A stretch of DNA of 64,000 nt from an uncultured Sphingomonas sp. (GCF_937871615.1 NZ_CALMPA010000045.1:1-64000); one strand, 5' to 3'. Shown: positions 44,779-54,258, counted from the stretch's first letter. Notes: a model not told the origin generated them from the letters alone. Program-made: numbers and translations.

Positions 44779-45411
44779 GGGTTTGCGGATCGCGAACGGG
44801 CCGCCGGACTGAAGCATCGTGCCGGGTGCCGGCGCGTCGGGCGGCACCGCCATTGATCCGCGCACGGTCGTACCCGGCATGACGAACAGCATATCGCGGC
44901 GCGGCGCGCGCCCCATCGCTGGCGTAATCTGGCGCACGCTGCCTGTGTCGCCGGTGATTGACGCAAGATAGGCCCGGGTCTCGCCCGGCAGGCGCTGCCG
45001 GCCGGCAAGCCAGGCAGCGTAGCGCGCCGGTCCGGCATTATAGGCGGCGAACAGCCCGGGATAACCGAACCGGTCGTACATCGCGCGCAGATAGGCGGTG
45101 CCGGCAAGGATATTGTCGCGCGGATCGAACGGATCATTCCCCAGGCCGAGCGCCGCGCGCATCTCGTGCCAGGTTCCGGGCATCAGCTGCATCAGGCCCA
45201 TCGCGCCCGCGCGGCTGACGATCGGCTGGCCGCCGACCATGGTTCGCCCGGCGCTCTCGGCGCGCATCACGCGTTCGACCCAGTCGACCGGGACATCGAA
45301 CCGGCGTGCGGCCTCGACGACGAGCGGCCGCCAGTCGGCCACGGTTTCGGCGCTTGCCGGGGACGCGATAGCGAGCAGCGCGGCGACCGTGATTGCCCTC
45401 AACCGCGCCAT
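44776..45411 (-). CDS. lytic transglycosylase (conjugation-associated)
   Basis: A 211-residue protein with a signal peptide (ITVAALLAIASPASA) and an SLT domain: RVMRAESAGR with the catalytic Glu, RAGAMGLMQLMPGTWHEM, NILAGTAYLRAMYDRFGYPG, LFAAYNAGPARY. It cleaves peptidoglycan to open a path for the transfer apparatus. ATG 45411 overlaps the TraF-type peptidase stop (45399) by 13 bases, so they are translationally coupled. Confidence 0.9.
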   Translation of the reverse strand: MARLRAITVAALLAIASPASAETVADWRPLVVEAARRFDVPVDWVERVMRAESAGRTMVGGQPIVSRAGAMGLMQLMPGTWHEMRAALGLGNDPFDPRDNILAGTAYLRAMYDRFGYPGLFAAYNAGPARYAAWLAGRQRLPGETRAYLASITGDTGSVRQITPAMGRAPRRDMLFVMPGTTVRGSMAVPPDAPAPGTMLQSGGPFAIRKP

Positions 45412-45971
45412 AAAAATGTCGCCTTGCCGATCACATCGGCCGCCGGGGTCGGACCAAAATAACGCCCGTCGAACGAGTCCGGCGTGTCCGCCATCAACAG
45501 CAGCAGCGCGCCATGCCCAAGCGTTCGACAACCGTTCCACCATGGCAATGGGCGCCCGCGCATATCGACCGCGCGCCGTGTCGCAAGCGGGTTGCCGTTC
45601 ATGGTAATCGTCGCCCCGGCTGCGCAGATACGGTCGCCCGCGCGCGCCGCCACTCGCTTCACCAGCGGGACATTGGCCGGGATATAATGCCGCCGCGCGG
45701 CGAGCATAAGCGATCGTTGCGGCATCCGCGCGACCACCATGTCGCCGCGCGCGATCCGCGCACCGGGAACGATGCGATACAGACCGATCGGTGCGCTGGC
45801 GCTGGCATTCCACACCAGCCGGGGCAGCGGCGGCGCGATGATCGTTGCCGCGACACACGCGCAGCCTAGCGTGGTCACCGCGCCCCGGCACATGAGCAGA
45901 CGGCGCCTGCGGCGGGCGGCGCCGAGCGCGTCGCCCCAGGCGAACAACGGCAGATCGCGGCGCTCAACCAT
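45399..45971 (-). CDS. traF: TraF-type S26-family signal peptidase
   Basis: A 190-residue membrane peptidase. An N-terminal TM helix (TTLGCACVAATIIAPPL) is followed by NASASAPIGLYRIVPG with the catalytic Ser and PLVKRVAARAGD with the catalytic Lys, then GHGALLLLMADTPDSFDGRY. Conjugative TraF peptidases mature the pilin. It overlaps the transglycosylase on one side and the HTH gene on the other. Confidence 0.85.
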   Translation of the reverse strand: MVERRDLPLFAWGDALGAARRRRRLLMCRGAVTTLGCACVAATIIAPPLPRLVWNASASAPIGLYRIVPGARIARGDMVVARMPQRSLMLAARRHYIPANVPLVKRVAARAGDRICAAGATITMNGNPLATRRAVDMRGRPLPWWNGCRTLGHGALLLLMADTPDSFDGRYFGPTPAADVIGKATFLWRG

Positions 45972-46197
45972 GGCCGCCGCCCTTGCGATCGGCGTTGGAC
46001 CAGGCCTCGATGTCGTCGATATGATAATACCAGGCGCGGCCGTGGCGGCGACATATCGGGCCGCGTCCCTCGGCGCGCATGCCCTTCAGGGTCGCGGGCG
46101 CGAGCCCGAGATGGAACGCGGTCTGCTTGGTGGTGAGGAACGGGCAGGCCCCGCGCGCCTTGCGCGCGCGAACCGCAATGTCGTCGGTGTCATCCAT
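45964..46197 (-). CDS. HTH-17 / AlpA-like DNA-binding protein
   Basis: A 77-residue protein from ATG 46197 containing the MerR-like HTH-17: FLTTKQTAFHLGLAPATLKG, MRAEGRGPICRRHGRAWYYH, IDDIEAWSNA. Such proteins act as excisionase-like or regulatory factors on mobile elements. The frame extends upstream to 46245. It overlaps the S26 peptidase by 8 bases and so is first gene of that operon. Confidence 0.75.
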   Translation of the reverse strand: MDDTDDIAVRARKARGACPFLTTKQTAFHLGLAPATLKGMRAEGRGPICRRHGRAWYYHIDDIEAWSNADRKGGGHG

Positions 46198-46357
46198 GTT
46201 CGTGTATCCGTGCGCGGCGGTCGCCGGATCGCGCCGCCCGGACACCCAATTGAACGCTCCGCGCCGTCACCGGCAGGGTCGAAAACGCACCTGTCTGTTT
46301 TCGACCCTGCCGGCCTCGCGACCCGCACCCGAACCGGGCGCGGGTCGCAGGGCCGGT

Positions 46358-46678
46358 TCAGTCGGCCGGGTTCCAGATGATGACGAAGGCGTCGTCATCG
46401 TCCTGGCCGGCGGCGCGGCCGAGGTTGGCATAGAGGCGGCGCGGCCCGAATTCAGGGGCGGCGAGGCTGAGCGAGACATAGTCCTTGCCGGACATCTCGC
46501 CGCGCCGGTTCCAGCCCGCGCCGAGCTCTACCGCACCCGCCATGACGATATAATCAGGCTGGGTGTCGGCGGTCTTGCGACCATTGGGCACGATCGTGAT
46601 GCCGGTACGGATCGAGAGCGTCCGGAGCTCGCCCTTGAAGCCGTTTGCTTCGCGGGTGACGTAACCGATGGCGGACAT
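46358..46678 (-). CDS. DUF736 protein
   Basis: A 106-residue protein of the DUF736 family: MSAIGYVTREANGFKGELRT, LSIRTGITIVPN, AGAVELGAGWNRRGEM, KDYVSLSLAAPEFGPRRLYA. DUF736 genes are constant members of alphaproteobacterial conjugative elements with unknown function. Ribosome site GGAGAC before ATG 46678. Confidence 0.9.
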   Translation of the reverse strand: MSAIGYVTREANGFKGELRTLSIRTGITIVPNGRKTADTQPDYIVMAGAVELGAGWNRRGEMSGKDYVSLSLAAPEFGPRRLYANLGRAAGQDDDDAFVIIWNPAD

Positions 46679-47103
46679 TGCAGGTCTCCTTCAAATGCTC
46701 GCCCGAACCGTTCCGGGCGATGGGCGGACCACAGGGACGGCCCAGACGACCACCCGAACCGGCAGGCCGGAGCGCCAAGCGGCGGACCGGAGCCAATGGC
46801 TTATTTGACCGCGAAGCGGCCGCGAGGAGGCCGTGGCACACGGGCGGGGAAATAAGCCTGCGGGCGATGGTTTCGGGAGGGCGGCGCCGTCCCAGGTCAT
46901 GCGCCCAAGGAGCCGAGAACGGTGCGGCGCGCCATGCATCGAGACCGCACGCACGCCTCGCGAGAACCAGGGCAGCCGGCGACCGGGGCCTGTGTCCGCC
47001 CTGCCCGCCGCCCGTCGCGCGGACCCAATTTGCCAGACCTGCCCCGCCGTCATATCGCCGTGATGAACGGGCGGGGCGCGTACAGGGGAAAGCAACGGTG
47101 CGG
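46679..47103. other. 425-bp region between DUF736 and the nuclease gene
   Basis: Divergent starts at both ends; no supported gene. The sequence is GC-rich with inverted fragments (CGCACGCACGCC) but no operator that I can name. Confidence 0.4.
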
Positions 47104-47526
47104 ATGACGACAGGACCTGCAAGTGCTACGCGACGCGCCCTTTTCGTACCGATCGCACTCCTTGCGCTTGCCGCCGCCGCGCCGGATCAGGGGCGCGTTC
47201 GCACCGTTATCGATGGCGATACGTTCCGCCTGACCAGCGGCGAACGCATTCGGATCGCGGGAATTGACGCGGCGGAAACCCATGCCGATCAGGCGAAATG
47301 CCGCGCGGAAATCGTCCAGGGCGAAGCGGCTACCGCCCGGCTGCGAACGCTGATCGATGGGCACACCGTCGGCCTTGTCAGGGTCGGGCGCAGCTACAGC
47401 CGCACGGTCGCGCGCGTAACGATCGAGGGTCGCGACCTCGCGGGTCAGCTGGTAGAGACGGGCGCTGCGCGATGGTGGCCGCGCGGGACGCGCAAGCCCA
47501 ATTGGTGCCCGGCGGGTCGCCGCTGA
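47104..47526 (+). CDS. thermonuclease-like (SNase) protein
   Basis: A 140-residue protein with an N-terminal hydrophobic segment (ALFVPIALLALAAAA), signal or anchor, then an SNase domain: RVRTVIDGDTFRLTSGERI, RIAGIDAAETHADQ, AARLRTLIDG-like, and VGRSYSRTVARVTIEGRDL. Asp in DGDT, Arg and Glu of the active site are present (DAAETH). Calcium-dependent secreted nuclease. ATG 47104 is used; upstream frame is spurious. Confidence 0.85.
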   Translation: MTTGPASATRRALFVPIALLALAAAAPDQGRVRTVIDGDTFRLTSGERIRIAGIDAAETHADQAKCRAEIVQGEAATARLRTLIDGHTVGLVRVGRSYSRTVARVTIEGRDLAGQLVETGAARWWPRGTRKPNWCPAGRR

Positions 47527-47541
47527 GATGGGGATTTTTCG

Positions 47542-47751
47542 ATGACGGTGCTGGATGATGTGCGCGCGCTGATCACGCGATTGTCGCCATCCCCGATCTG
47601 CGACAGCTGCGTCGCGGAGAAGCTCAATCTGTCGGTGCCGCAGCACGCCAACCACAAGACGCGCGAACTTGCCGGCGCCAACGGGTTCGAGCGCCGGCGC
47701 GACATCTGTTCGATCTGCTATGGCGAGAAACTGGTGACGCGACAAACCTGA
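47542..47751 (+). CDS. small zinc-ribbon-like protein
   Basis: A 69-residue protein with two Cys pairs (ICDSCVAEKLNLSVPQHANH, DICSICYGEKL) spaced like a zinc ribbon, and a basic helix between them (KTRELAGANGFERRR). Follows the nuclease by 15 bp. Small conserved mobile-element protein of unknown function. Confidence 0.6.
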   Translation: MTVLDDVRALITRLSPSPICDSCVAEKLNLSVPQHANHKTRELAGANGFERRRDICSICYGEKLVTRQT

Positions 47752-48005
47752 GGCGCATATCCGCCTGCGCCTCGACGGCGCCGGAGGCATGGTGGGGAAT
47801 AGTCGGCCGATCGGACCAGGAGCCCCAGTGGTCGCGCCAGCCTGGCTGACCCAACGCTTGAGGATTCCACGACGCAGATCGCGCCCGGACTCGCTGTGCT
47901 TGCCAGCTTGGCACTTAGCATTTTAAGGAAAATGGCGATCGGTGAGGCACGAAAATCAGCGCGGCTGGTGGCTCGGCCACGCCGGCGCTGTCGCGAGGAG
48001 GATGC
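47752..48005. other. gene-free stretch
   Basis: About 250 bp with no supported gene between the zinc-ribbon protein and the SnoaL-like protein. Confidence 0.35.
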
Positions 48006-48464
48006 ATGATGGAACAACAACCCGTGGGCGCCGATGATTCGGCCGATGCGCGCCTTGCGTGCCTCAACCTCATGCATGCGTACAACAATCTCGCCGACAC
48101 CGGTCAGCATGTCCTGATCGCCGATCTCTTCGCCGAAGACGCCATCCTCAACGCCAATGGAGAGGAAATGGCCGGTATCGAGGCGATACGCGCTGGTATG
48201 CGGCGGCGAACCGCCGCCAACCTTCGGACGGTGCACACTTGCGCGAGCGTCCAGTTCGGCCGCGGCGGCGCCGGGGAGTTGACCGCACTTTCAACGCTGT
48301 CGGTCGTGATCCTTACCGACCAGCCGCAGACGCTGGCCCCGACCATCATCGCCCGGGTGAACGATGCGTTCGCCCCCCTGCCGAGCGGAGAATGGCGGTT
48401 CCGTCGCCGCACGCTCGAAACGCTCAGCCAGCCTCAGCCGGCTCGGCCATCCGGAGCCCGGTAA
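48006..48464 (+). CDS. SnoaL/NTF2-like protein
   Basis: A 152-residue NTF2-fold protein: ARLACLNLMHAYNNLADTGQ, HVLIADLFAEDAILNANGEE, MAGIEAIRAGMRRR, and the terminal TIIARVNDAFAPLPSGEWRF strand set. Such proteins act as isomerases, cyclases or ligand binders. The ribosome site is the GAGGAGG before ATG 48006. Cargo of the element; convergent with the ParB gene. Confidence 0.82.
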   Translation: MMEQQPVGADDSADARLACLNLMHAYNNLADTGQHVLIADLFAEDAILNANGEEMAGIEAIRAGMRRRTAANLRTVHTCASVQFGRGGAGELTALSTLSVVILTDQPQTLAPTIIARVNDAFAPLPSGEWRFRRRTLETLSQPQPARPSGAR

Positions 48465-48542
48465 ACTCGGATTCAAGCAATCGCGCCCGGCAGCGGCTGG
48501 TCGGCTGGCTCCCCGATCGGACGACCCTTGCACATGACAAAA

Positions 48543-48592
48543 ACCGCGCGCCCGAGCCCGAGTCCCTCCGGGCGAGGGATCGGGCGCGCGGT
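48543..48592 (-). terminator. intrinsic terminator of the ParB operon
   Basis: ACCGCGCGCCCGA and TCGGGCGCGCGGT are a perfect 13-bp inverted repeat. Read on the minus strand it is followed by a run of T (AAAAA at 48539-48543 on the plus strand), so it should end minus-strand transcription coming from ParB; it may also stop the plus-strand gene. Confidence 0.75.
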
Positions 48593-48669
48593 CGGATTCC
48601 GACGGTCTGGAACGGGTCCATCACCCGACAGGACTCGCAAGGACTTCTCTCCCGCGCGCCCTTCTCAGG

Positions 48670-50547
48670 TCAGGCGGCGAGCGCCTCCGGCGCGGCGAGA
48701 GCGTCAATCTCCAGCGTCTCGACATCGCCCTCACCCGCACCATTGTCGGGGTCCGGTGGCAACGCCGACGCGCCGGGCGCAGCCGGATCGGGATCGTCCT
48801 CGGGCTGCGGCTCACACTTGGCGGCAACGACCAATGCGTTCGCGCGCACCGTGCCGACCCCGCCGCGCGTGGTATAAGCGGTCGGTGGGAACGTCAGCCA
48901 TTTGGGCACCCAGCGCTCGATTTGGGTCCGCCCACCCGCACCGTCGAGATGATCGGTCACGATACGTTTGAGCGTCGCGCCCTTCTCCTTGGCGTTGGCG
49001 GTGGCGATCTGCGCCCCCGCCACGTCGCCGACCATCGCGGTCAGCACTTCCTTGTCGCGGACGAGATCGAAGAATGCGGGATCGGGCTGCCACCAGTCCG
49101 CCATGTAGATCCCGAGCGTCAGCCCGACCGCCTCGACCGCCGCGCCGCCGGCGGCGAGCGTCTCGCCCATCGCGATCACGATCACGTCGCCGAGCGCCGC
49201 GTCGGGCAGATCGAGCAACCGCAGGAACAACCGCACCAGATCTTCGTCGTCGCCGCTACCCCCGGTCACGGTGGCGCGCTCTGGGTCCATCCCGAGCAAC
49301 GCCAGCACGGCACGGCAGCGTTCGTCGAACAGCGTTTCGCCCGCACACGTCTCGACACTCTCGCGCGTGGCGTCGTCGCGGCATGTCTGGGGTTCTCGCC
49401 GAACCGTCCAGAGCGGCGATCCGGCGATCAGATGGGCGATCATCAGGCGCAGCGCCACGCCGGAATGTCCGGTCATCGCCGCGCGTACGGCGGCATGGCG
49501 ATGCAGATCGAGATAGGTCTGCAACGCGGAGGTGACCTCGGGCCGTTTGGGTTTCTCGCTGACGGCACTGCCCCCGCGTGCGGCGCGCTCGGCTTCCCTC
49601 CGGCTGACATAGCCTTCGTGGAAGGTCACTTCGCCGGTCGCGCGGACGTCGACATAGACCCGCCCGCCCCTGCGCTTGCTGGTCTTTTCATATTCCCATG
49701 TCTGGAAATATTCGTTTTGGGGCACGATCACGACCTCGCCCCAGCCCTCGGCGAGATAGGCGTCGCGCCGCGCGGCGATCGCGTTGTCCTGCGCCACCCA
49801 GAACGTCGCCGCATCGGCGAAATAGCAATCGTCGCCGAACAGATCGGCCACGGTGGCGACCCCGCTCGCGCCTACGTCGAACAGCGCCAGTTTCGCCGGG
49901 ATCGACTGCCCACCGAGCAGCCATGCCTTAAGGCTATGCCCCATCGGCGCACGTTGCTCGGCATCATCGACCAATGCGAGCCACTCCTGCTGTTGACGCT
50001 TGCTCGCCAAGGTCAGATGGCGGATCGTCGCCGCGTCGATGTCCTCGCGGGCGTACATCGCGCGGATGCGCGGGAGCAGATTGCCGAGCGCGAGGATGCG
50101 CCTGACCGCGAGGTCGGGTAGCGCGAAGGTCGCAGCGATATCGTCGGGCGTGCGGCCTTCCTTGATCAGGCGGGTGAAGGTCGCCCAGCGCGTCACCTCA
50201 TCGGGATCGAGCCGTCCGATATTCTCGACCAGCGAGGCCTCGACCGCATCGGCATCATCGGCGTCGTCGAGGATCGCGCAAGGCATCGGTTCGACATCGC
50301 CGCCAGCGGCGCGGCGTTCGTCGGCGACGATGCGCGCGGCGGCAAACCGCCGCAGCCCGGCGACGATCTCGAACCCGCCCGCTTCATCATTGGCTGGCGC
50401 GCAATTAGGGCGCACGACGACCGGCTGGATGACCCCGCGCTTGCGCACGCTCGGCAGGATATCGGACACGTCGGGCGCGCGTCTGGCGAAGCGCATGTTG
50501 GTGCGGCTCGGGACGAGCTTGTCCAGGGCGATAAAAGCGAGTTTCAT
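48670..50547 (-). CDS. ParB/RepB-type protein of the conjugative element
   Basis: A 625-residue protein. The ParB N-terminal domain is at about 1-110: FIALDKLVPSRTNMRFARRA, VRKRGVIQPVVVRP, FEIVAGLRRFAAARIVADER with the GLRR signature. The KorB/HTH part follows (DEVTRWATFTRLIKEGRTPD, DIAATFALPDLAVRRILALG). The remaining 350 residues are specific to this subfamily. It is proposed to regulate or partition the element; no ParA is nearby. DUF2958 and ArdC genes precede it on the same strand. Confidence 0.88.
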   Translation of the reverse strand: MKLAFIALDKLVPSRTNMRFARRAPDVSDILPSVRKRGVIQPVVVRPNCAPANDEAGGFEIVAGLRRFAAARIVADERRAAGGDVEPMPCAILDDADDADAVEASLVENIGRLDPDEVTRWATFTRLIKEGRTPDDIAATFALPDLAVRRILALGNLLPRIRAMYAREDIDAATIRHLTLASKRQQQEWLALVDDAEQRAPMGHSLKAWLLGGQSIPAKLALFDVGASGVATVADLFGDDCYFADAATFWVAQDNAIAARRDAYLAEGWGEVVIVPQNEYFQTWEYEKTSKRRGGRVYVDVRATGEVTFHEGYVSRREAERAARGGSAVSEKPKRPEVTSALQTYLDLHRHAAVRAAMTGHSGVALRLMIAHLIAGSPLWTVRREPQTCRDDATRESVETCAGETLFDERCRAVLALLGMDPERATVTGGSGDDEDLVRLFLRLLDLPDAALGDVIVIAMGETLAAGGAAVEAVGLTLGIYMADWWQPDPAFFDLVRDKEVLTAMVGDVAGAQIATANAKEKGATLKRIVTDHLDGAGGRTQIERWVPKWLTFPPTAYTTRGGVGTVRANALVVAAKCEPQPEDDPDPAAPGASALPPDPDNGAGEGDVETLEIDALAAPEALAA

Positions 50548-50634
50548 GGCACAATTCCTTCGTACGTACCGGTCGCGTCTGTTTGGAGATCGATAAGCGC
50601 GACCGGTGTGGTTGCGGCGGGCACGCGCCGCGCG

Positions 50635-51087
50635 TCAGCCGCCACGCTTGTCGAACGGCGGAAGCGGATCGGGGTCCGGCGGGTCGGCGCGCGCCGGTGT
50701 CGGATGATTGCGCAAACCGAGAAGCTGCTCGGCCCACAGGATCGACCCGGCGCGGCGCGCGGTATCGGCCCATCGCGACAGCGGTACGGTGCTGGCAAAG
50801 GTCAAATCGCGCTCGATGCCGAGGCCGAACGGCAACCGGACGCGCGCAATTTCGGACAGGCTGAAATAGCCGAGTTCGGGACAGCCGAAGCCGAGATCGG
50901 CGAGGCCGAACAGCGTGTCGCCATCGGGCGCGAGTTCGGTCGCGAGCCATGTCGCCGCACCGACGGGCGAGAAGAATTTGACCAGCGGGGCCGGGTCGGG
51001 CGCGGGCGCGCCTACCGTCTGCGCAGCGCGATGCGCGGCGTGATTGGCACCAAGCGCGGCGCGCAGATCGGGGGACAGGAGGATCAT
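50635..51087 (-). CDS. DUF2958 protein
   Basis: A 150-residue protein of the DUF2958 family: MILLSPDLRAALGAN, PAPLVKFFSPVGAATWLATE, DTLFGLADLGFGCPELGYFS, LPFGLGIERDLTF. It is commonly coded beside ArdC on mobile elements and its function is unknown. ATG 51087 overlaps the ArdC stop by 4 bases. Confidence 0.9.
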   Translation of the reverse strand: MILLSPDLRAALGANHAAHRAAQTVGAPAPDPAPLVKFFSPVGAATWLATELAPDGDTLFGLADLGFGCPELGYFSLSEIARVRLPFGLGIERDLTFASTVPLSRWADTARRAGSILWAEQLLGLRNHPTPARADPPDPDPLPPFDKRGG

Positions 51088-52187
51088 CGCCCCGCCTCCG
51101 TTTGTTCAGCGCAGTCGGGCAGCGCCCGACCCGCGTGCGGCATCGCCGCGCTGCTTGCCGCGTCGACCGCGCGATCACGCAGCACGAGCAGGAAGTCGGC
51201 GGCCTTGCTGGCGGCGCTTGCCGCGCGGAAGATCGCGCGATTGTCCTCCTTCAATACCGCCAGCCAGCTGCCGAGATAATCGGCATGGCGGACGGTCGGC
51301 ACGATGCCGAGCGCGGCGCACAGGAATGCCGATCCCATTTCGGCGACCAGTTCCTCGCGGGCATAATCCTTGCTGCCGAACGCCCCGGTCTGGTTCCGCG
51401 CGAGCCGCGACCGATGGCCGGTCGCATGGGTCAGTTCGTGGAGGCAGGTGCGATAATAATTGATCTGGTCGAAGAAGGCGGGCTGCGGCGGCACCTGCAC
51501 CACATTATGGCTTGGCGCGTAAAAGGCCTTTGATCCGCCGATCCGGAACGCCACCCCGCTCGCGGCGATGACTTCCTCCGCCACCGGCACGATTGCGCGT
51601 TCGGGCAGCGGCGCAGGATCGGCCCCGAGCGCGTCGGGCAAACCGTCGATCTGCGCCACGTTGAAAACGGTGAAGCGCTTGAGGAACGCCACCGACCGGG
51701 CTTCCTCGCCGGCTGCGCGGGCGCGCTCGCGCTCGGCTTCGGGGGTAAAGCGGTCGGCATAAACCAATGTCGTGCCGCGCTCGCCCTTGCGCACCACCCC
51801 GCCCGCTTGCAGCGCCTGCCGGAAGGTCAGCCACCCCTGGCTTGGATAGCCGTGCTCTATCACCGCGCCCCACAGGATGAGGATATTGACCCCCGAATAG
51901 GCGCGCTCGGTGAGCGCGTTACGCGGCAGACCGGCAACCGCACCGCCCGTTCTGCCCCAAGGCTGCACCCACGGAACGCGGCCTTGCTCGAGGTCGGCGA
52001 TGATCCGCCGCGTCACTTCGTCATAGAGATTGCCGCGCTCGCTCAGCGGGTCGCCGCCGGAACCGCGCGGAGCGCTGCCATGCGCGGCGCGCCGTCCGCC
52101 GGGCTTCGGCGCTACCTCGGCGGGCCGATTGACAATTGCCCGGTTTCTGCGCGCGCCACGCGCGCGTCGTGAGGTGGTGGATCGCAT
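51084..52187 (-). CDS. ardC: ArdC-type antirestriction / zincin-like protein
   Basis: A 367-residue protein. The N-terminal DUF1738 ssDNA-binding part reads NLYDEVTRRIIADLEQGRVP, VQPWGRTGGAVAGLPRNAL, YSGVNILILWGAVIEHGYPS, then the zincin-like domain with LHELTHATGHRSRL (HExxH) and EELVAEMGSAFLC. ArdC proteins shield incoming ssDNA from type I-like restriction. ATG 52187 has AGGAGG 8 bases upstream. It leads a three-gene operon with DUF2958 and ParB. Confidence 0.9.
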   Translation of the reverse strand: MRSTTSRRARGARRNRAIVNRPAEVAPKPGGRRAAHGSAPRGSGGDPLSERGNLYDEVTRRIIADLEQGRVPWVQPWGRTGGAVAGLPRNALTERAYSGVNILILWGAVIEHGYPSQGWLTFRQALQAGGVVRKGERGTTLVYADRFTPEAERERARAAGEEARSVAFLKRFTVFNVAQIDGLPDALGADPAPLPERAIVPVAEEVIAASGVAFRIGGSKAFYAPSHNVVQVPPQPAFFDQINYYRTCLHELTHATGHRSRLARNQTGAFGSKDYAREELVAEMGSAFLCAALGIVPTVRHADYLGSWLAVLKEDNRAIFRAASAASKAADFLLVLRDRAVDAASSAAMPHAGRALPDCAEQTEAGR

Positions 52188-53098
52188 TGCAAGCCTCCTG
52201 CCCCGCCCCAAAAATCGCATGGCCGCTCCCGGAAGCGGGGGGTGGGCGGCACAGCGACCGCCAAGGCCCGCGTCGAGCGCCGGGCGACACCCGAAGGGGC
52301 GCAATGCAATGGAGCAGCCTGCGCACAGCGCAGGCTTGGCCAGCCCGGCGCGGCGGGCCTAGCAGGGCGCGCCGGCCACCTCCCGCGCCACCGGGAGAGG
52401 CCACAAAGACACCGCCGCATTTGCGGCGACCATTCGACGCCGGCGGGTACCGCCGGTGCCGGATTCAATGTCGCCGAAGTTCCGTAGCTCTGATTTCTAT
52501 TGCGTAAATCCGATGCCGGGAAAATTACCCCAATGATCGGGAAATAATCCAAACTCCGACATCCTAATCTTCCTATCTCATCAAATGCTTAAAATTTTTT
52601 GGAAACAAGCTTCCTATAGGACTATTTCTCACGAATTGGCGATATCTATCGCGACGACACGTTCTTAACCAAAGAACCGACAACACGCCGCCAACTGAGA
52701 AAGTGAATCATTTTTCGGTTTACTCGAACTCGACGTCGAAGCAATCGTCGCCTCCGACAGCGAGGCGTATTGCTCAGATTGGTAATCGCGAGCCACTAAT
52801 ATGCCCCCTCCCGCGCTCATCCTTCGCCGTGGAATAGTGTGCTCCGCGTCCCTTAAAACCCCCGTCCACCTTGCGCCCACCGCCCTCTGTTGAACGGCGC
52901 CATCTGGGGACTAAACCGTCATTCCGAGCGATCGGCTCGGATAGCAGCGTCTGTCCAGACCGGACATCGCTAGATCGGTCGCACCGATAGCTCGATATGA
53001 GCAAGACTGACCGAGGGCGCGCAAGAACTTCGTTGATTCAAAGCCATCGAAGTCAAGTGCGGTGGCAGGAAACCTATGATCGAGCATTCGGCCTCAAA
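52188..53098. other. 900-bp region right of the conjugative genes, AT-rich centre
   Basis: The stretch 52490-52680 is markedly AT-rich (ATGCTTAAAATTTTTTGG near 52586) and may be the element's edge or a promoter-rich remnant. I see no tRNA, integrase or direct repeat that would define an attachment site. Small open frames (for instance 52665-52880, minus) lack family features. Confidence 0.5.
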
Positions 53099-53529
53099 TC
53101 AATTGCGGCGGCGGGTAGCGGAAATCTGCAAAGAAACACACCTGCCCGCGACCAAGGCCCACCAGCGGATGAGCGGCTGAACGAACAGCCGTGGATAATG
53201 ATAAGCCCAACCCAGGCCGGTCCCCGTCGACAGGTCGTGGACAGCGTGGCTGATGTTCGCCGGGTAAACGCACATGGCATAGAGCGCGAGCATCCCTCCC
53301 GCCAAAGCCCGGGTTCCCGGCACGAACAGGCCAATAGCGCCGAGGATTTCTACCGCGCCCGTCATCAGAATAACGCTGTGGGGTAGGGTATGGCGTGCGG
53401 CATCACCGATGCGAAGGCGTCGGGCCACCGAAAGTGCACGATGCCCGCAACGCAGAATAATGGCGCGATCGTCAGGCGGGCCAGATTACCACGTTGATCG
53501 TGCACGAGCGGCGCCGGGTTTGCGCTCAT
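53099..53529 (-). pseudogene. DoxX-like membrane protein, frameshifted
   Basis: ATG 53529 starts MSANPAPLVHDQRGNLARLT, LFCVAGIVHFRWPDAFASVM, PHAIPYPTALF and then stops at 53365. In the neighbouring frame the protein continues: ILMTGAVEILGAIGLFVPGT, RALAGGMLALYAMCVYPANI, to the stop at 53099. The joined product is a normal DoxX-like four-TM protein of about 143 residues. A one-base loss near 53365-53375 (or a sequencing error) explains it. Confidence 0.75.
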
Positions 53530-53706
53530 CTCATGCGGTTCGACCGTAAAGGCGCGCGCATCGCAATAACGTCCTGACTGTCAAAGATACGGACGTGATT
53601 ATGGGCGCCATGGCTTTGAGAACAATCATTTTTTCATCGGACGCCGATCGGACTATACAAGATCGCTCCGGTGCCACGTGATCGCAGCGCCGGAGCGATC
53701 GGAATA

Positions 53707-54258
53707 TTACGGCATCATCACCGCATCGATGACGTGGATCACGCCGTTCGACTGCATGACGTTGGCGATGGTGATCTTGCCCTTGTCCCCTTTGCCATCC
53801 ATCACCCACCAGGCGCGGCCCGACTTCATGAAGGTCAGCGGTTCGCCCTGCACCGTCGTATAGGTGGCCTTGCCCATATGCTTCGCAGCGTTGGCCGCGA
53901 TGGCGGCGGCGGTGATGCGGCCCGGTACGACGTGATAGGTCAGCACCGCGGTTAGCTGCGCCTTGTTCTCGGGCTTGAGGAGCGTGTCGACCGTCCCTGC
54001 AGGCAGCTTGGCAAAGGCCTCGTTGGTCGGCGCGAACACCGTGAAGGGTCCGGGGCCGGACAGCGTATCGACCAGATCGGCCGCCTTTACCGCAGCAACG
54101 AGGGTCGTATGATCCTTCGAATTGACCGCGTTTTGAATGATGTTTTTGGTTGGATACATGGCGGCGCCACCCACCATAGGGTCCTTCATTGCGGCGATAC
54201 TCGCGGTCGCCCCGGCGACCAGCGCGGTCGCGAGCATCAGTTTGCGGATTGCCTTCAT
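53707..54258 (-). CDS. fasciclin (FAS1)-domain secreted protein
   Basis: A 183-residue protein. Signal peptide (KLMLATALVAGATASIAA), then one FAS1 domain: IIQNAVNSKDHTTLVAAVKA, DTLSGPGPFTVFAPTNEAFA (H1 box), TYHVVPGRI, and the H2 box NVMQSNGVIHVIDAVMMP. Such proteins mediate adhesion. Fasciclin genes beside SigK/RskA pairs are known in mycobacteria; the same partners lie upstream here. Confidence 0.93.
   Translation of the reverse strand: MKAIRKLMLATALVAGATASIAAMKDPMVGGAAMYPTKNIIQNAVNSKDHTTLVAAVKAADLVDTLSGPGPFTVFAPTNEAFAKLPAGTVDTLLKPENKAQLTAVLTYHVVPGRITAAAIAANAAKHMGKATYTTVQGEPLTFMKSGRAWWVMDGKGDKGKITIANVMQSNGVIHVIDAVMMP

Noticed and set aside
52665-52880. 71-residue minus-strand frame in the AT-rich stretch
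   Set aside because: Ser-rich tail and no recognisable fold or ribosome site.
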